A stretch of DNA of 64,000 bases from NCBI GenBank assembly GCA_001766655.1, contig MJCC01000003.1:340507-404506 (forward strand). The letters are read 5' to 3'. This DNA is from Phytomonas francai (lineage: Eukaryota > Euglenozoa > Kinetoplastea > Trypanosomatida > Trypanosomatidae). Of this stretch, positions 48,260-57,563 are shown one piece after another. A model generated the notes under the pieces. The model was not told the DNA's origin. It did not search any database and saw only the letters and a list, made by a program, of their open reading frames with translations. Numbering within the stretch: the stretch's first letter is position 1; each line of letters starts with the position of its first letter. The position numbers and the translations under genes are program-made.

Positions 48260-48779
48260 CTATTAAAGTCGGTGAAGCCAATGACGAATCGGATCCACAC
48301 TTGATGGAACTCGTGATTTTTGGAGGAGTCCCAATGCGAATAACTATGACTTCTTTTTCTATGTGGATTATTCAAAAAAAAAAATGAGCATTTTTGTTCG
48401 AGTAACAATAGAGATAGTTCAACCAAAATAACATAGACTACACATTTACATACATGTTGATATGAACCCAACAAAATATTTTATATTTGCATTAATAGAG
48501 CGATACTATAGTCTAAATCAGCATTTGCTTTCTTGCTATTGAGTTTAATAAAGGATCGCTCATCAACTTCAAAGATTTTCAAAGTTATCTGCAGTATTCT
48601 ATCCATGTTGTTGCCTCCAACGACGCACATGCACAGAGGCAAAACAAAATATATCTATCTACGAAAACGTTATACTGTATGGTGTATAATTTCCCTTTAC
48701 AGGGATCTCAAAAGGAATCGCGGCGCTTTAGTGCTTTCACCACGATCGAGTCGTCCGAAGATTCTGGTTTGGGTGATTT
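48260..48779. other. Intergenic spacer between two WD40 paralogues
   Basis: 520 bases, AT-rich, with an A-run near 48374-48384. No gene recognised. Confidence 0.45.
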
Positions 48780-50456
48780 CTACGAACCAGTGACGTTGAA
48801 TATACTCTTCGATGGCGGTGTCCTAACAGGCACGATGGATGGGGGTGGCGGCGGCAGCACCCCGCTCAGCACCGGCTCGTAGCTCTTACTAAAGGAAACC
48901 TTCACAGCCGGCGTCGAGGCGGGCACCACCACTTCAACAGGACGCAGCGGCTGGACGACCGGTGCCGTCGTTTCCCCAGCAGCTGTGGTCGGAAACGAAG
49001 GTGAAGCCACCACAGAGGCCGTGGAGCCTGCGCGCGTTTTTGTGAGAGCTTCTGTCATTGCCTTCAAGTTACTTTGCACCACCTCTAGGGCTTTCCTTCG
49101 CTCTTGAATTTGGCTATCAAGATCGTTTTTTTCCTTTTCAAGCTGCAGGACACGCTGGCTCGCCTCTTTTGCTCTGGCATTTAAGATCCAGTAGTTAATG
49201 GCGGTGCTGCGCTTTTCCGGATCCGTAGAATCGATGTAGGCGCGGATGTCTTCCTCTGTGCCCTTGGAGAGGAGCACGCCCTGTGACAGCTCGTGATGAG
49301 CCTCGAGCAGCTTCTCATCAGCCTCTTGATAGGGCTTGTGTGTTGCATAGTACCAGCGCATGTCGTTGAGTCGCTCTTGGAATTTGTTCATGGGGATCGG
49401 TTCGTCATGGTGCCAACACCGGATGAGTTGATCCGATCCACAGCTCCAGACGTAGTGCCGATCCACTTCCACCGCACACCGCACCATTACAACCCATGAG
49501 CCACTCACGGAGTGATGGGTGAGACGTTCGAGAATCGTTCCGTCCTCGGCGTTGTACAAACCGATGGTCCCGTCTGCCGAACCTGAATATACACGTGAGC
49601 CGATTTTTTGAAGCGTCGTAATGCGTCCGTTGTGGGGGCGAAAGGTGGACATGACGGCACAACCTCGTACCTGCCAGATCACAAGCGTCCCGCTGTCGTC
49701 GCCAGACCACATCTTCACTCCTACACGACATATCGCCGACACACCACCGGTTGCGATATGAAATTTACCAACCTGCAGCGTCTCGCCCGACTCACGGTCC
49801 CACACCCTCACGCTGTGATCGTCGCTACCGCTCACCAACGCCGCCCCCTCCGCGTACAGGCATCGTACGTAGTTTGAGTGGCCTGTGAAAACGCGAAGCA
49901 GCTGTCCGCTGGAGACCCTCCACTGGGCGATCAGAAAGTCGCTCGAGCCGGAGTAGACGACGTCATCACAGCCCCTCCAGCCGCTCCCACAGCCCTCCAG
50001 GCAGTACACCCCAGACAGGTGCTTGTGCAGCTGCCGTAGCAGCGTGTAGGTTACCCCGTGGTAGACCTCAATCGTACCAGTGGAGAGCCCCAACCAGACC
50101 TGCGGATCCTCGTCCTCTGAGGCGTCGCGGCCGCTTTCTTGTAGAGGCGTGGACGACCCGGCGTACGCGCGGACCGCAAGAATACACCAGATTCGCGTGC
50201 TGCTCGACGGTCGTGGGGCGGGGGAAAAGGTGTGCTGCAGGATGCCCGTGTGGACCTCACGCACCTCCACCCCACCATTTGCCAAGGCGATCCACATGTT
50301 CGCGCCACTCACAGCCATGTGCACAACGCCATCACTTGATTCAAATGCTTGCGTGTGAGGGGTTATGGAGGAAAAGTATTCTCCTGTGTTAAAACAGGTT
50401 GCTGCCGTTGGGGTCGGGATTGCAGGCGGGCCAAAGTGTTCTAGTACGGAAGACAT
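48780..50456 (-). CDS. WD40 repeat protein with coiled coil, paralogue of its neighbour
   Basis: 558 residues from an ATG. WD40 propeller at about 45-350, with blades such as MWIALANGGVEVREV, VWLGLSTGTIEVYHG, LVSGSDDHSVRVWDR, KMWSGDDSGTLVIW and VYSGSADGTIGLYN. These match those of the adjacent 773-residue protein blade for blade. Then the shared post-propeller segment (CWHHDEPIPM...), a coiled coil at about 425-475, and a short Pro-rich end with VLPPPPPSIVPV. It lacks the C-terminal WxGVxW motif of its neighbour. The two genes are most simply a tandem duplication within the unit, with later divergence of the tails. Confidence 0.9.
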   Translation of the reverse strand: MSSVLEHFGPPAIPTPTAATCFNTGEYFSSITPHTQAFESSDGVVHMAVSGANMWIALANGGVEVREVHTGILQHTFSPAPRPSSSTRIWCILAVRAYAGSSTPLQESGRDASEDEDPQVWLGLSTGTIEVYHGVTYTLLRQLHKHLSGVYCLEGCGSGWRGCDDVVYSGSSDFLIAQWRVSSGQLLRVFTGHSNYVRCLYAEGAALVSGSDDHSVRVWDRESGETLQVGKFHIATGGVSAICRVGVKMWSGDDSGTLVIWQVRGCAVMSTFRPHNGRITTLQKIGSRVYSGSADGTIGLYNAEDGTILERLTHHSVSGSWVVMVRCAVEVDRHYVWSCGSDQLIRCWHHDEPIPMNKFQERLNDMRWYYATHKPYQEADEKLLEAHHELSQGVLLSKGTEEDIRAYIDSTDPEKRSTAINYWILNARAKEASQRVLQLEKEKNDLDSQIQERRKALEVVQSNLKAMTEALTKTRAGSTASVVASPSFPTTAAGETTAPVVQPLRPVEVVVPASTPAVKVSFSKSYEPVLSGVLPPPPPSIVPVRTPPSKSIFNVTGS

Positions 50457-50692
50457 ATGTGTAATGCGAAGAAAGCGAAGCAGTAAGCGCTTTCTCTTTC
50501 AATATGAATTCCCTTGTGTGGTTATGTAGCCTAGTTTAGCACTCGGTGCATAAAGATAATGCAAAGCGGATATGTTGGGCATTTTTTGCTACCACCTTGG
50601 CATTCTTCCCCTTTTCTCAGCTTATTAAAAACCATTGACTAGTGTTTGTTTATTTGGTATCCTTCTTCTTCTTCCTTATTATTCGCATCCTT

Positions 50693-50721
<29 letters not shown>
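50693..50721. repeat. Poly(C) run of 29 bases
   Basis: Uninterrupted C on the plus strand. Unlike the two long G runs elsewhere, this one is purine (G) in the transcript, so it is not a pyrimidine splice tract; it could form a G-quadruplex in RNA. Confidence 0.9.
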
Positions 50722-50724
<3 letters not shown>

Positions 50725-50829
50725 TCTCTTGACACTGGATTCACACACTAAAATTTTTGCAAAGGGGCTACAGCACATTCTTTTATAATATTCACTCTTT
50801 TGTCCCTTTTCAATACCATGGGCTGCAAT

Positions 50830-50878
50830 ATCTATATATATCTATATATATATATATATATAGATATGATGTGTGTAT
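50830..50878. repeat. Imperfect (TA)n repeat
   Basis: TA run interrupted by TCTA and GATA units. Confidence 0.8.
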
Positions 50879-50988
50879 ATATCTAAACCATTTGGCACTT
50901 TGACAAAAACCGTTAAGTTTCAGTACACACACACGCATTTACAAAAGCCACACGCCATCCTGGCAAAAAACAACAACCAAGAAGCGCT

Positions 50989-52872
50989 TTACAGCGGACG
51001 GAGCTCGCTGCGTTCGTAGTATTGCGCGTTGTACCCAGACCCTGGCATCACCAAGCGCCCACTACGGTCGACGCGCGCGTACCCCTGCATCCACGCGGGG
51101 TCGTCGCGCGCCGTCTTTTCGTCCTCCACGACGATCAACATGCGGACCATATCCACCACGAGAAGCCCGACTCGTCCGTTCCGGCAGAGCTCCGGCGCGA
51201 CGAAAAAGCGCGTGCCGGCGGTGAACACCGACGACGCCAAGCCCTCCCCCCTCCCCTTCCCCTCGAGCCAGGGGGTGTGGAAGAGCATAAAGTCGTCGAG
51301 GAGCCGCGAGCTGCCGAGGAGGGCCTCACAGAGCCGGAAGACCTCCCGCCCGTGGATCTCCAAAAGCACCCCTGTGAAGCGTCGTAGCATGGCGTTCACA
51401 GGGGGCGGGGGGAGCGTCGGGGAGGGGAGGCTGTGGGTCCGATGCCCCCCATTCCCCTCGTCCGCAGAGGACGATGCCGCGCTCGGGCCTCCCGCGAGTT
51501 GGGAAGGGAAGGAAAGAGAGGTCGAGGTCGTCGGGGTCGGGTTCGCGCGCGCCGCCGGAGGCCCGAGCCGGCGCCGCGCCGTCTGGCCGTTGTTGGCGAG
51601 CGCACGGTGGTGGTTGCCGAGGTGCAGCCGCCGCCGCCGCGCCCCTTTGAGGGTCTCCAACAGGGCGAGCTGAAAGAGCTCGTCCTCCTGCTCGGTGGTA
51701 TCCACGAGCGGGATGAGGGATTGGGCGGTGGTACCGCTATTGATCATATCCACGAGGGTCATGATCTCGCTCGGCTTCAGGCACGGGCATCCTGTGGAGG
51801 CGCTCCCCCGCGGAGAGGGGGTGCCCGGCAGTCCACTCCATGAAAGTTGGGAGACGTCCCTGGAGGCGTTGCCTCGGCTACTTTTTCGAGGTGGCCGGAC
51901 GAAAAGTAGCGGCGGCGGCGATAGGCCCCCCCCCGCTTCGGCCTCCGAACATGCCAAGGCGTAGCTTAGCATCGACTCTTCTTCCTCAAGCGAGGTTGGG
52001 GCCTCGAGGACGTAATGCGGCAGGTCCTCTCTCGCCGAATCCCCTTTCGGCTGTATCGACGGGCTGCTATACGCGGCACGGTCGGCCGTGTCGATCGTGG
52101 GGTCCTCGCCAGGGCGTATTGGACGCCATATCCGCAGCCTCTGGGTGGGGTCCTGGGCGCCGAGAAAAGGCCGCCCGACGGCCGGCAGCGCCCGCGGGGG
52201 GGTGTCGTTGGTCGCGCCGCCCGAGCGCGCGATGGGGGCCGCCGCGTCGCTTTCCGTGTTTTCCCGCCCCAGGTGCAGGGCCACGGTGAAGAAGCCCGTC
52301 GGGCCGTCCTCGAGGCTCTCGAGCTCGCGGAAGTGCCACTCCCGGTGCGCGTCGAGGGCGTAGAGCCGGCGCTCCTGCTTAAAGCGCTTGTAGCCGGTGC
52401 ATTTCCCGTCAAACACGAACGCGGTCAGCAGCAGGGCCCCGCCGCGAAGGTCCATGATCGTGTGATGCCAGAAGGAAAGCTGCTGCTCCCAGATGCTGTC
52501 ACGCCGCAGGATTTGATACCGGAGGGGGCGGCAAACCCCGGAAAGCTGGAGCAGCTCCGTGTAGGAGAGGAAAAAGGAAACGTACTCCCACAGGTCCATC
52601 GGCAGGCGCAAGGCGGGGACCTTGCCCAGGTCGCAGTTGTGCCGCGCCGCTAGCTGGGGTGAGGCATCGAACAAAGGCTCCTCTTTCGGCATCCAGAGAG
52701 CGCTCTCCACAGGGGCCAGGCCATTGCTGCTTAAAGGGGAAATATCGGAATTTGATAGTGAGACGTCGTTGCGGGGGCTGTTGCCCACGACAGGCGTCTT
52801 TGCCCCCTTGCCCTGGGCGCCAGGCTGCGATGCCGCACTGCCCATGACTAACCGAGCTGCCCATGTCGACAT
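50989..52872 (-). CDS. F-box protein, 627 aa
   Basis: 627 residues. An F-box lies at about residues 88-132 (LRLPMDLWEYVSFFLSY, then LQLSGVCRPLR and SIWEQQL), the SKP1-binding module of SCF ubiquitin ligases. C-terminal residues (about 480-627) look folded and may be the substrate-binding part (EIHGREVFRLCEALL, TRFFVAPELCRNGRVGLLVVDMVR). The middle is Pro/Ser/Ala-rich and disordered. The first ATG at 52872 was kept. If the ATG at 52845 is used instead, the protein would begin MGSAASQ, which fits the N-myristoylation consensus. The gene is GC-rich. Target proteins unknown. Confidence 0.8.
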   Translation of the reverse strand: MSTWAARLVMGSAASQPGAQGKGAKTPVVGNSPRNDVSLSNSDISPLSSNGLAPVESALWMPKEEPLFDASPQLAARHNCDLGKVPALRLPMDLWEYVSFFLSYTELLQLSGVCRPLRYQILRRDSIWEQQLSFWHHTIMDLRGGALLLTAFVFDGKCTGYKRFKQERRLYALDAHREWHFRELESLEDGPTGFFTVALHLGRENTESDAAAPIARSGGATNDTPPRALPAVGRPFLGAQDPTQRLRIWRPIRPGEDPTIDTADRAAYSSPSIQPKGDSAREDLPHYVLEAPTSLEEEESMLSYALACSEAEAGGGLSPPPLLFVRPPRKSSRGNASRDVSQLSWSGLPGTPSPRGSASTGCPCLKPSEIMTLVDMINSGTTAQSLIPLVDTTEQEDELFQLALLETLKGARRRRLHLGNHHRALANNGQTARRRLGPPAARANPTPTTSTSLSFPSQLAGGPSAASSSADEGNGGHRTHSLPSPTLPPPPVNAMLRRFTGVLLEIHGREVFRLCEALLGSSRLLDDFMLFHTPWLEGKGRGEGLASSVFTAGTRFFVAPELCRNGRVGLLVVDMVRMLIVVEDEKTARDDPAWMQGYARVDRSGRLVMPGSGYNAQYYERSELRPL

Positions 52873-53375
52873 GATCGTTTGGCTTCTCTTACTACCTTCT
52901 ATCTATACAAACGTGGGCAACCGGCGAGGGACCGACAACAGGCCGCTTCAAATGTAAAATCGAAGGTTTGAAAAAACAAGGAAGATGAAACCACACTTGG
53001 TAAACCGCAAACGCTAGAGAAATCAAGGGGGAAAGCAAAAATGGTAAGCAAACTCCCGGCAAAAGCGGTACCTGTAGCGACGGATTCACACGCACTCCCC
53101 TTCCCACTTCCTTTCCAACAAACTCAGAGCAGGGATGAAAAGGGAAAGATCATCCTTCGGAAGTACAATTTTGAGGTAAGGAGAAGAGAAAAGTGGGAAT
53201 CTCAATCACGAAATGATATGCTTTAGCTAGTGTTTAGACTTTTACAGGATGCTTACCAGCCAATTGCCAAAGACTAAGCGGAGAAAAAACGCACCGGATG
53301 GGGACAAAGTATGCGAAAAGGAGTAGAAATCGAAAATTATTCCTGTTCACCATACATTTTTTTTCCTTCACAACC
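52873..53375. other. Intergenic spacer
   Basis: 503 bases, mixed composition. Purine-rich plus-strand stretches near 52970-52990 and 53140-53200 can act as pyrimidine tracts in the transcript. No gene recognised. Confidence 0.45.
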
Positions 53376-54371
53376 TTAAATGCGGTTCCACCCTGGTATG
53401 CCTGTGGGCGAATCCTTCGGCGCAAGCTGCCGACGCTTCAGCGACGACCTAGGGCGATATTTATTCGCAATTTGATGCCATTGATACCACAATTGCCTGT
53501 ATACTCGTGGCCTAAACGCGGAGTTGATCTCCGTTGAGTGCAGACCGGCGGTGAAGGGCTGCGGAACGGATTCTTCTGAAAGTATATTCCTCCGACTATC
53601 CTCCTCGAGGAGCTCTTGCAGCTGCTCTGGAAGGAGTTCTTGATCTTTGCGGAGGTGGAGTGCGAGCAATGCCGCAGCCGCCTTTTTAGACGGATCCTTG
53701 CGCATCTCTTCAATTTCACTAGACGTCAGGCGACCCTTGAAGACGTCTGGTTCCCAGGCATTTTCATACCCTTTCACGCCGCGCTCCGCAGCCATGCGCA
53801 ACAGCTCGCTTGCCTCACGGGGTCTCTTGTTTCGAATCAAACAGTCATGGAAAAATCGTACCATGGTGGGATGCATTTGTCGATTTTCTTTTACCATTTT
53901 ATCCAATACCTTTAAAGCTTTTTCCCAATGATTGAATCCTGGTATTGTCATTGTTATGATAACGGAGTTGTGCATGGTGTCTGTGGAATCAAAGCCGTTT
54001 GCTTCGCACGCCTCGAGCGCATCTAACGCTACCCGCCAGTGCTGGAGCTTTTCGAGGCGGTGATTAAGTTTGAAGTCGAAGTTGTAGCCATGGTCCGCGT
54101 TGGCCATTCCATTCACAATGTAATAATAAGTTGCCCCATTTGGTTGCACATTGTCTTCCTGCATTGCCCGAATCACACGGACGATCTCGAGTGCACGCCC
54201 CCACATTGATTGGGAAAACAATATGGTATTGTAGTGCTCGAGTGTTAAACGATATCCAACCATACGGCCTTTGAAGGCGAACGTCATGGCCTTCTGCCAT
54301 GACGTCGTGTTGGCCATGCGGCGCAGTACCCGCAAAAATTCTGTAGGATCACGCCTGGTCGGATCGGTCAT
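53376..54371 (-). CDS. PPR (pentatricopeptide repeat) protein
   Basis: 331 residues built of paired helices in the 35-residue PPR spacing: YRLTLEHYNTILFSQSMWGRALEIVRVIRAMQEDNVQPNGATYYYIVNGMA, HWRVALDALEACEANGFDSTDTMHNSVIITM and HWEKALKVLDKMVKENRQMHPTMVRFFHDCL are three of them. PPR proteins bind single-stranded RNA, and in kinetoplastids nearly all act in the mitochondrion, in the ribosome, RNA editing or polyadenylation. The basic C-terminal tail (about 285-331) and the absence of a clear presequence leave the exact site open. The N-terminus has no extension before the first repeat, so the annotated start is reasonable. Confidence 0.85.
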   Translation of the reverse strand: MTDPTRRDPTEFLRVLRRMANTTSWQKAMTFAFKGRMVGYRLTLEHYNTILFSQSMWGRALEIVRVIRAMQEDNVQPNGATYYYIVNGMANADHGYNFDFKLNHRLEKLQHWRVALDALEACEANGFDSTDTMHNSVIITMTIPGFNHWEKALKVLDKMVKENRQMHPTMVRFFHDCLIRNKRPREASELLRMAAERGVKGYENAWEPDVFKGRLTSSEIEEMRKDPSKKAAAALLALHLRKDQELLPEQLQELLEEDSRRNILSEESVPQPFTAGLHSTEINSAFRPRVYRQLWYQWHQIANKYRPRSSLKRRQLAPKDSPTGIPGWNRI

Positions 54372-55065
54372 TGTCTTTTCTCAGTTTTTTTTTTATTATA
54401 GTTATTATGATTATGGGAATTACTCTTTTGATTGCTTGGACTGATGCCGTTTCATAGAAGATGAACACTGAAACTCCCCCCGCTTCCCCCCCCAAAAAAG
54501 ATTGTATAAATTTAAGAAAAAGAGGAAAATACGAGCGAAAAATAGACTCCTGACGTTCAGTGATCTCGCCAAAGACTTGAATCATGTTATACATATCCTA
54601 TAGAAAAACCAAAAGGGATTGCTAGCCATCTTCGCGCTGCATAATGTGATTCTGACTGAGAGTCTACATCTCTTAGCAAGATTAACTGGTATTTCTTTTT
54701 CTTTTGCTTGAACTGTAACTATGCGAAAATCTAAAGGGAATGCCTCACACCACCTTTCTCCCCCCCCCCCCCGGAAAACAAAGACAAACGTCAAATACGA
54801 TAGGGAGACCAAGATGCTTCAAATATAATGTAGAACCTGAGCACAATAGTCCCCCTATATGGGTATTTACAAAATAAGTTCTCAACTGCACCAAAGATTC
54901 CAATCGCTGATAAAAAAAATCATCTCAGTCAAGACGCATCTCCCTCCTCCTGTGATTCATGGTACATTTTCCTCGATTCTTCGTTCCGAATCCTTTTCTG
55001 CATGGATGGTATTTTATACAGCTCATACATACATATTTTCCTCTTTGTGGGGTATACTTGCCCCT
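54372..55065. other. Intergenic spacer with two C-rich runs
   Basis: 694 bases, AT-rich apart from C-rich runs at about 54477-54496 and 54761-54772 (G-rich in the transcript). No gene seen. Confidence 0.5.
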
Positions 55066-56943
55066 TTAGAAGGACTCGATACAACTTCCCCTTTTCAAAG
55101 CCACAAGAAGATCTTTCAATGTGTTGTTTTCCGCACACATCTGCTCAACCTCCGCCGGGCTGAATCCTGCACCATTTCTTTTCTCGGCCGAAATGACATT
55201 CCCGATTTCGTGTAGAATCTCATGACAGGACTTATGACCTTCCTCTATGGATGAATTCTCGGTTGTGGTTTTGTTGTTATTGTTGACGTCACCATTACAG
55301 TCGCCGTCCAACTCAGCACGAAAGTAGTGCTTGATCATCTCGATCCCACACTCTACATTGAAGTTTCCCATATAGAGTTTCATCGTGATAATCCCTGGCT
55401 TCAACAAGGCAGGCGTCAGACAATCGACGTGGTTTGTCGTCAAAATCACAATGCGGCCCGGGGCGTCTAATATCCCACCAAATGCCTCCAAGAGCCCTTT
55501 CAGGCTCAATGGATCCTCCACCACACCTGCTAATAGTCTTTCGTATGTGTTCTCGCCGGGGATGACCACCTTTTCGATCTTTGGCTTCGCCTTGTGCTTG
55601 TCACCTGTTGTCTCCTCAGAGCCCTCCACGAGGGCGTTGTGATTGCGGATTTGCGTCTCCGTTTTCGCGTCCCTGTCGATGGTGGGGGGGTTCGGAGCCT
55701 TGCTCACCCCTTTTCTTTGCCTCTCCGTGCGCACGCTGTTGGCCTTTTCGGGGTTGCGAACGACCTCGGACGCCGCATCGATGTCTTCGAGCATATAGAC
55801 GACCTTTTCAGGATTTACGGACTCCACGACGCCGTTGCGATTCATTGGGGTCTGATTTTTTCGATTCACCACGCAAAACCGTGCGTCGTGCATGAGGTTG
55901 AGCAGCTCATGGTTGGTTTTAATGTGGGAAAGGGGGATGGAGAGGATATGGCGATTGGTGTGCGCGGCGATGGCCTTAACCAGGCTCGTCTTTCCCGTAC
56001 CAGGGGGGCCGTACAGGAGAAGAATCAGCTTATGAGGGAAGCCAGGCACGGCGAACTTTCCTGAGCGGGTCTCAAACTGATGAATGAGGTGAATAAGCCG
56101 TTCTTTTTCGGGAAAGAAGAGCGTATTAAAGGTTTTCTCTCGGGAGAGAGGGTAGCGCTGGCACCTGGTGGGCCCTACCACCATGTCGAGGTTCTCACCG
56201 TGCGTTTCCTTTTCTTGTAGGAGGGGCTGGAAGAGGTACCGTTCAGAATTCACCGTCCGTTTGATGCCATTCTTATAGATCTGAAACGCTCTCTGCGTGA
56301 ACGACATCATGACGTCCTCGCGTGTGAAGGCGTTGGTCTTGGTCTCGAACAGCAAGGTGGTTTTTTTCTCTTTCTTGAGGTCCTTCTCGCGTGAGTTTGA
56401 GGCGCCGGCGGGCTCACCCCCCTGCAGGGAATTCGTATGGGTTTGTTCCCCGTTCTTTCCATTCTTTCGCTCATCTTCGAAGATGCGGAGTGTGAGGCCT
56501 GGGGCGAGCTCCACGGCCTTTTCGCTGCTTGGGATGGTGTGCAGAAAGTAGGTATGGCGGAGGGTCTCGGCGAGGGAGGCGTTGCGCGCCGTCTCGTTAG
56601 TCGCCGCGAGTCGGGTAAAGCGATAACTTCCAAACGGGTATGTCGGCCTCACGACGTTTCCGACGTAGTGCATGAGCGCCTCCTGAAGTACAGGGTTCTC
56701 GTTTAGATCCAGTGAGGCACCATGCGCGGTGTCGTGGCTGACGATCAGGGATGTCTTGGTCGTGCCATACAGACAACACTGGACGGCTCTTTGAATGGGA
56801 ATAAGCACGTATCCGCGGAGGACTCTAAGAATCTCATTGCACACAAGGGGAATGAACATGGCAAGAAGAATGTCCAACAGGGTGCTCCCCGTATTAATCG
56901 AGGACATCAGGTAGAAGTTCAGAAGCGTCGTATACCCATCCAT
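55066..56943 (-). CDS. BCS1-like AAA ATPase
   Basis: 625 residues. The N-terminus holds one hydrophobic segment (about 22-48), followed by a BCS1-type region (about 60-290; KTSLIVSH, FLHTIPSS, RYLFQPLL). The AAA core has Walker A GPPGTGKT (312-319), Walker B with VVYMLEDID (381-389) and a second-region NHVDCLTPALL. BCS1 moves the folded Rieske iron-sulfur protein across the inner mitochondrial membrane; related proteins have other roles. Between Walker B and the next motif there is a ~90-residue basic, Lys/Glu/Asn-rich insertion. The expected RPGR box that contains the arginine finger reads KPGI (about 515-518), so ATP hydrolysis may differ from the family. Confidence 0.85.
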   Translation of the reverse strand: MDGYTTLLNFYLMSSINTGSTLLDILLAMFIPLVCNEILRVLRGYVLIPIQRAVQCCLYGTTKTSLIVSHDTAHGASLDLNENPVLQEALMHYVGNVVRPTYPFGSYRFTRLAATNETARNASLAETLRHTYFLHTIPSSEKAVELAPGLTLRIFEDERKNGKNGEQTHTNSLQGGEPAGASNSREKDLKKEKKTTLLFETKTNAFTREDVMMSFTQRAFQIYKNGIKRTVNSERYLFQPLLQEKETHGENLDMVVGPTRCQRYPLSREKTFNTLFFPEKERLIHLIHQFETRSGKFAVPGFPHKLILLLYGPPGTGKTSLVKAIAAHTNRHILSIPLSHIKTNHELLNLMHDARFCVVNRKNQTPMNRNGVVESVNPEKVVYMLEDIDAASEVVRNPEKANSVRTERQRKGVSKAPNPPTIDRDAKTETQIRNHNALVEGSEETTGDKHKAKPKIEKVVIPGENTYERLLAGVVEDPLSLKGLLEAFGGILDAPGRIVILTTNHVDCLTPALLKPGIITMKLYMGNFNVECGIEMIKHYFRAELDGDCNGDVNNNNKTTTENSSIEEGHKSCHEILHEIGNVISAEKRNGAGFSPAEVEQMCAENNTLKDLLVALKRGSCIESF

Positions 56944-57563
56944 TTTTATTGATCTATTCCTTATTTTTAACCAGAAGATTTAAAAATCACTTTTGAGTAA
57001 TTTTATAAAGAACTACCATCTGAAGTGTATAAGATGGAACACAGATGTGCTGAGCCCTTATTTAGTTTCTTTTGAATGAAGCAGACTTTCAAATTTTCCC
57101 ACCCATTCAAATGACGATAACAATAAAACAATGCAAGGTAAAATAAACAGTTGAGCTTCCTTTTCGGTATTGCGGTACTTACTTTTTTTTTTTCAGTACT
57201 CTGTACCAGGGTCTCTCTCCCTATGTATAGCATTGGCATAACATTTTTTTTTTTGGAAAATTACTCCCTATTGAGGGAGAAAACAGTGCTACTTTACTTC
57301 AGTCCATATATAGTGGAAAAAGTAGTGGTTTTACATTTCTTTTCGGAATTTCTTTCTCTTGTATTGAAGATACTACAATTTCTTTGATGAAGCCTCCGAG
57401 GTGCCGTTCTAAGCATTGCTGCTGCCTAGGCATCCCATATACGATCGTAATTAGTCAATTTTTGCTTTTTTTTTGAATTGTATAAATAGAGGAGGTAAAA
57501 CGACACGATAAGACTGGTAGACGCCGATACCAATTAATGAGAAAACGATGCAGAGAATACAAC
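56944..57563. other. Intergenic spacer
   Basis: 620 bases, AT-rich, with T-runs near 57183-57193 and 57244-57253. No gene or RNA recognised. Confidence 0.45.

Larger units (their letters stand above)
50457..50988. other. Intergenic spacer with long C run and TA repeat
   Basis: 532 bases. It holds 29 C on the plus strand (50693-50721, G-rich in the transcript) and an imperfect TA repeat (50830-50878). No gene seen. Confidence 0.55.
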
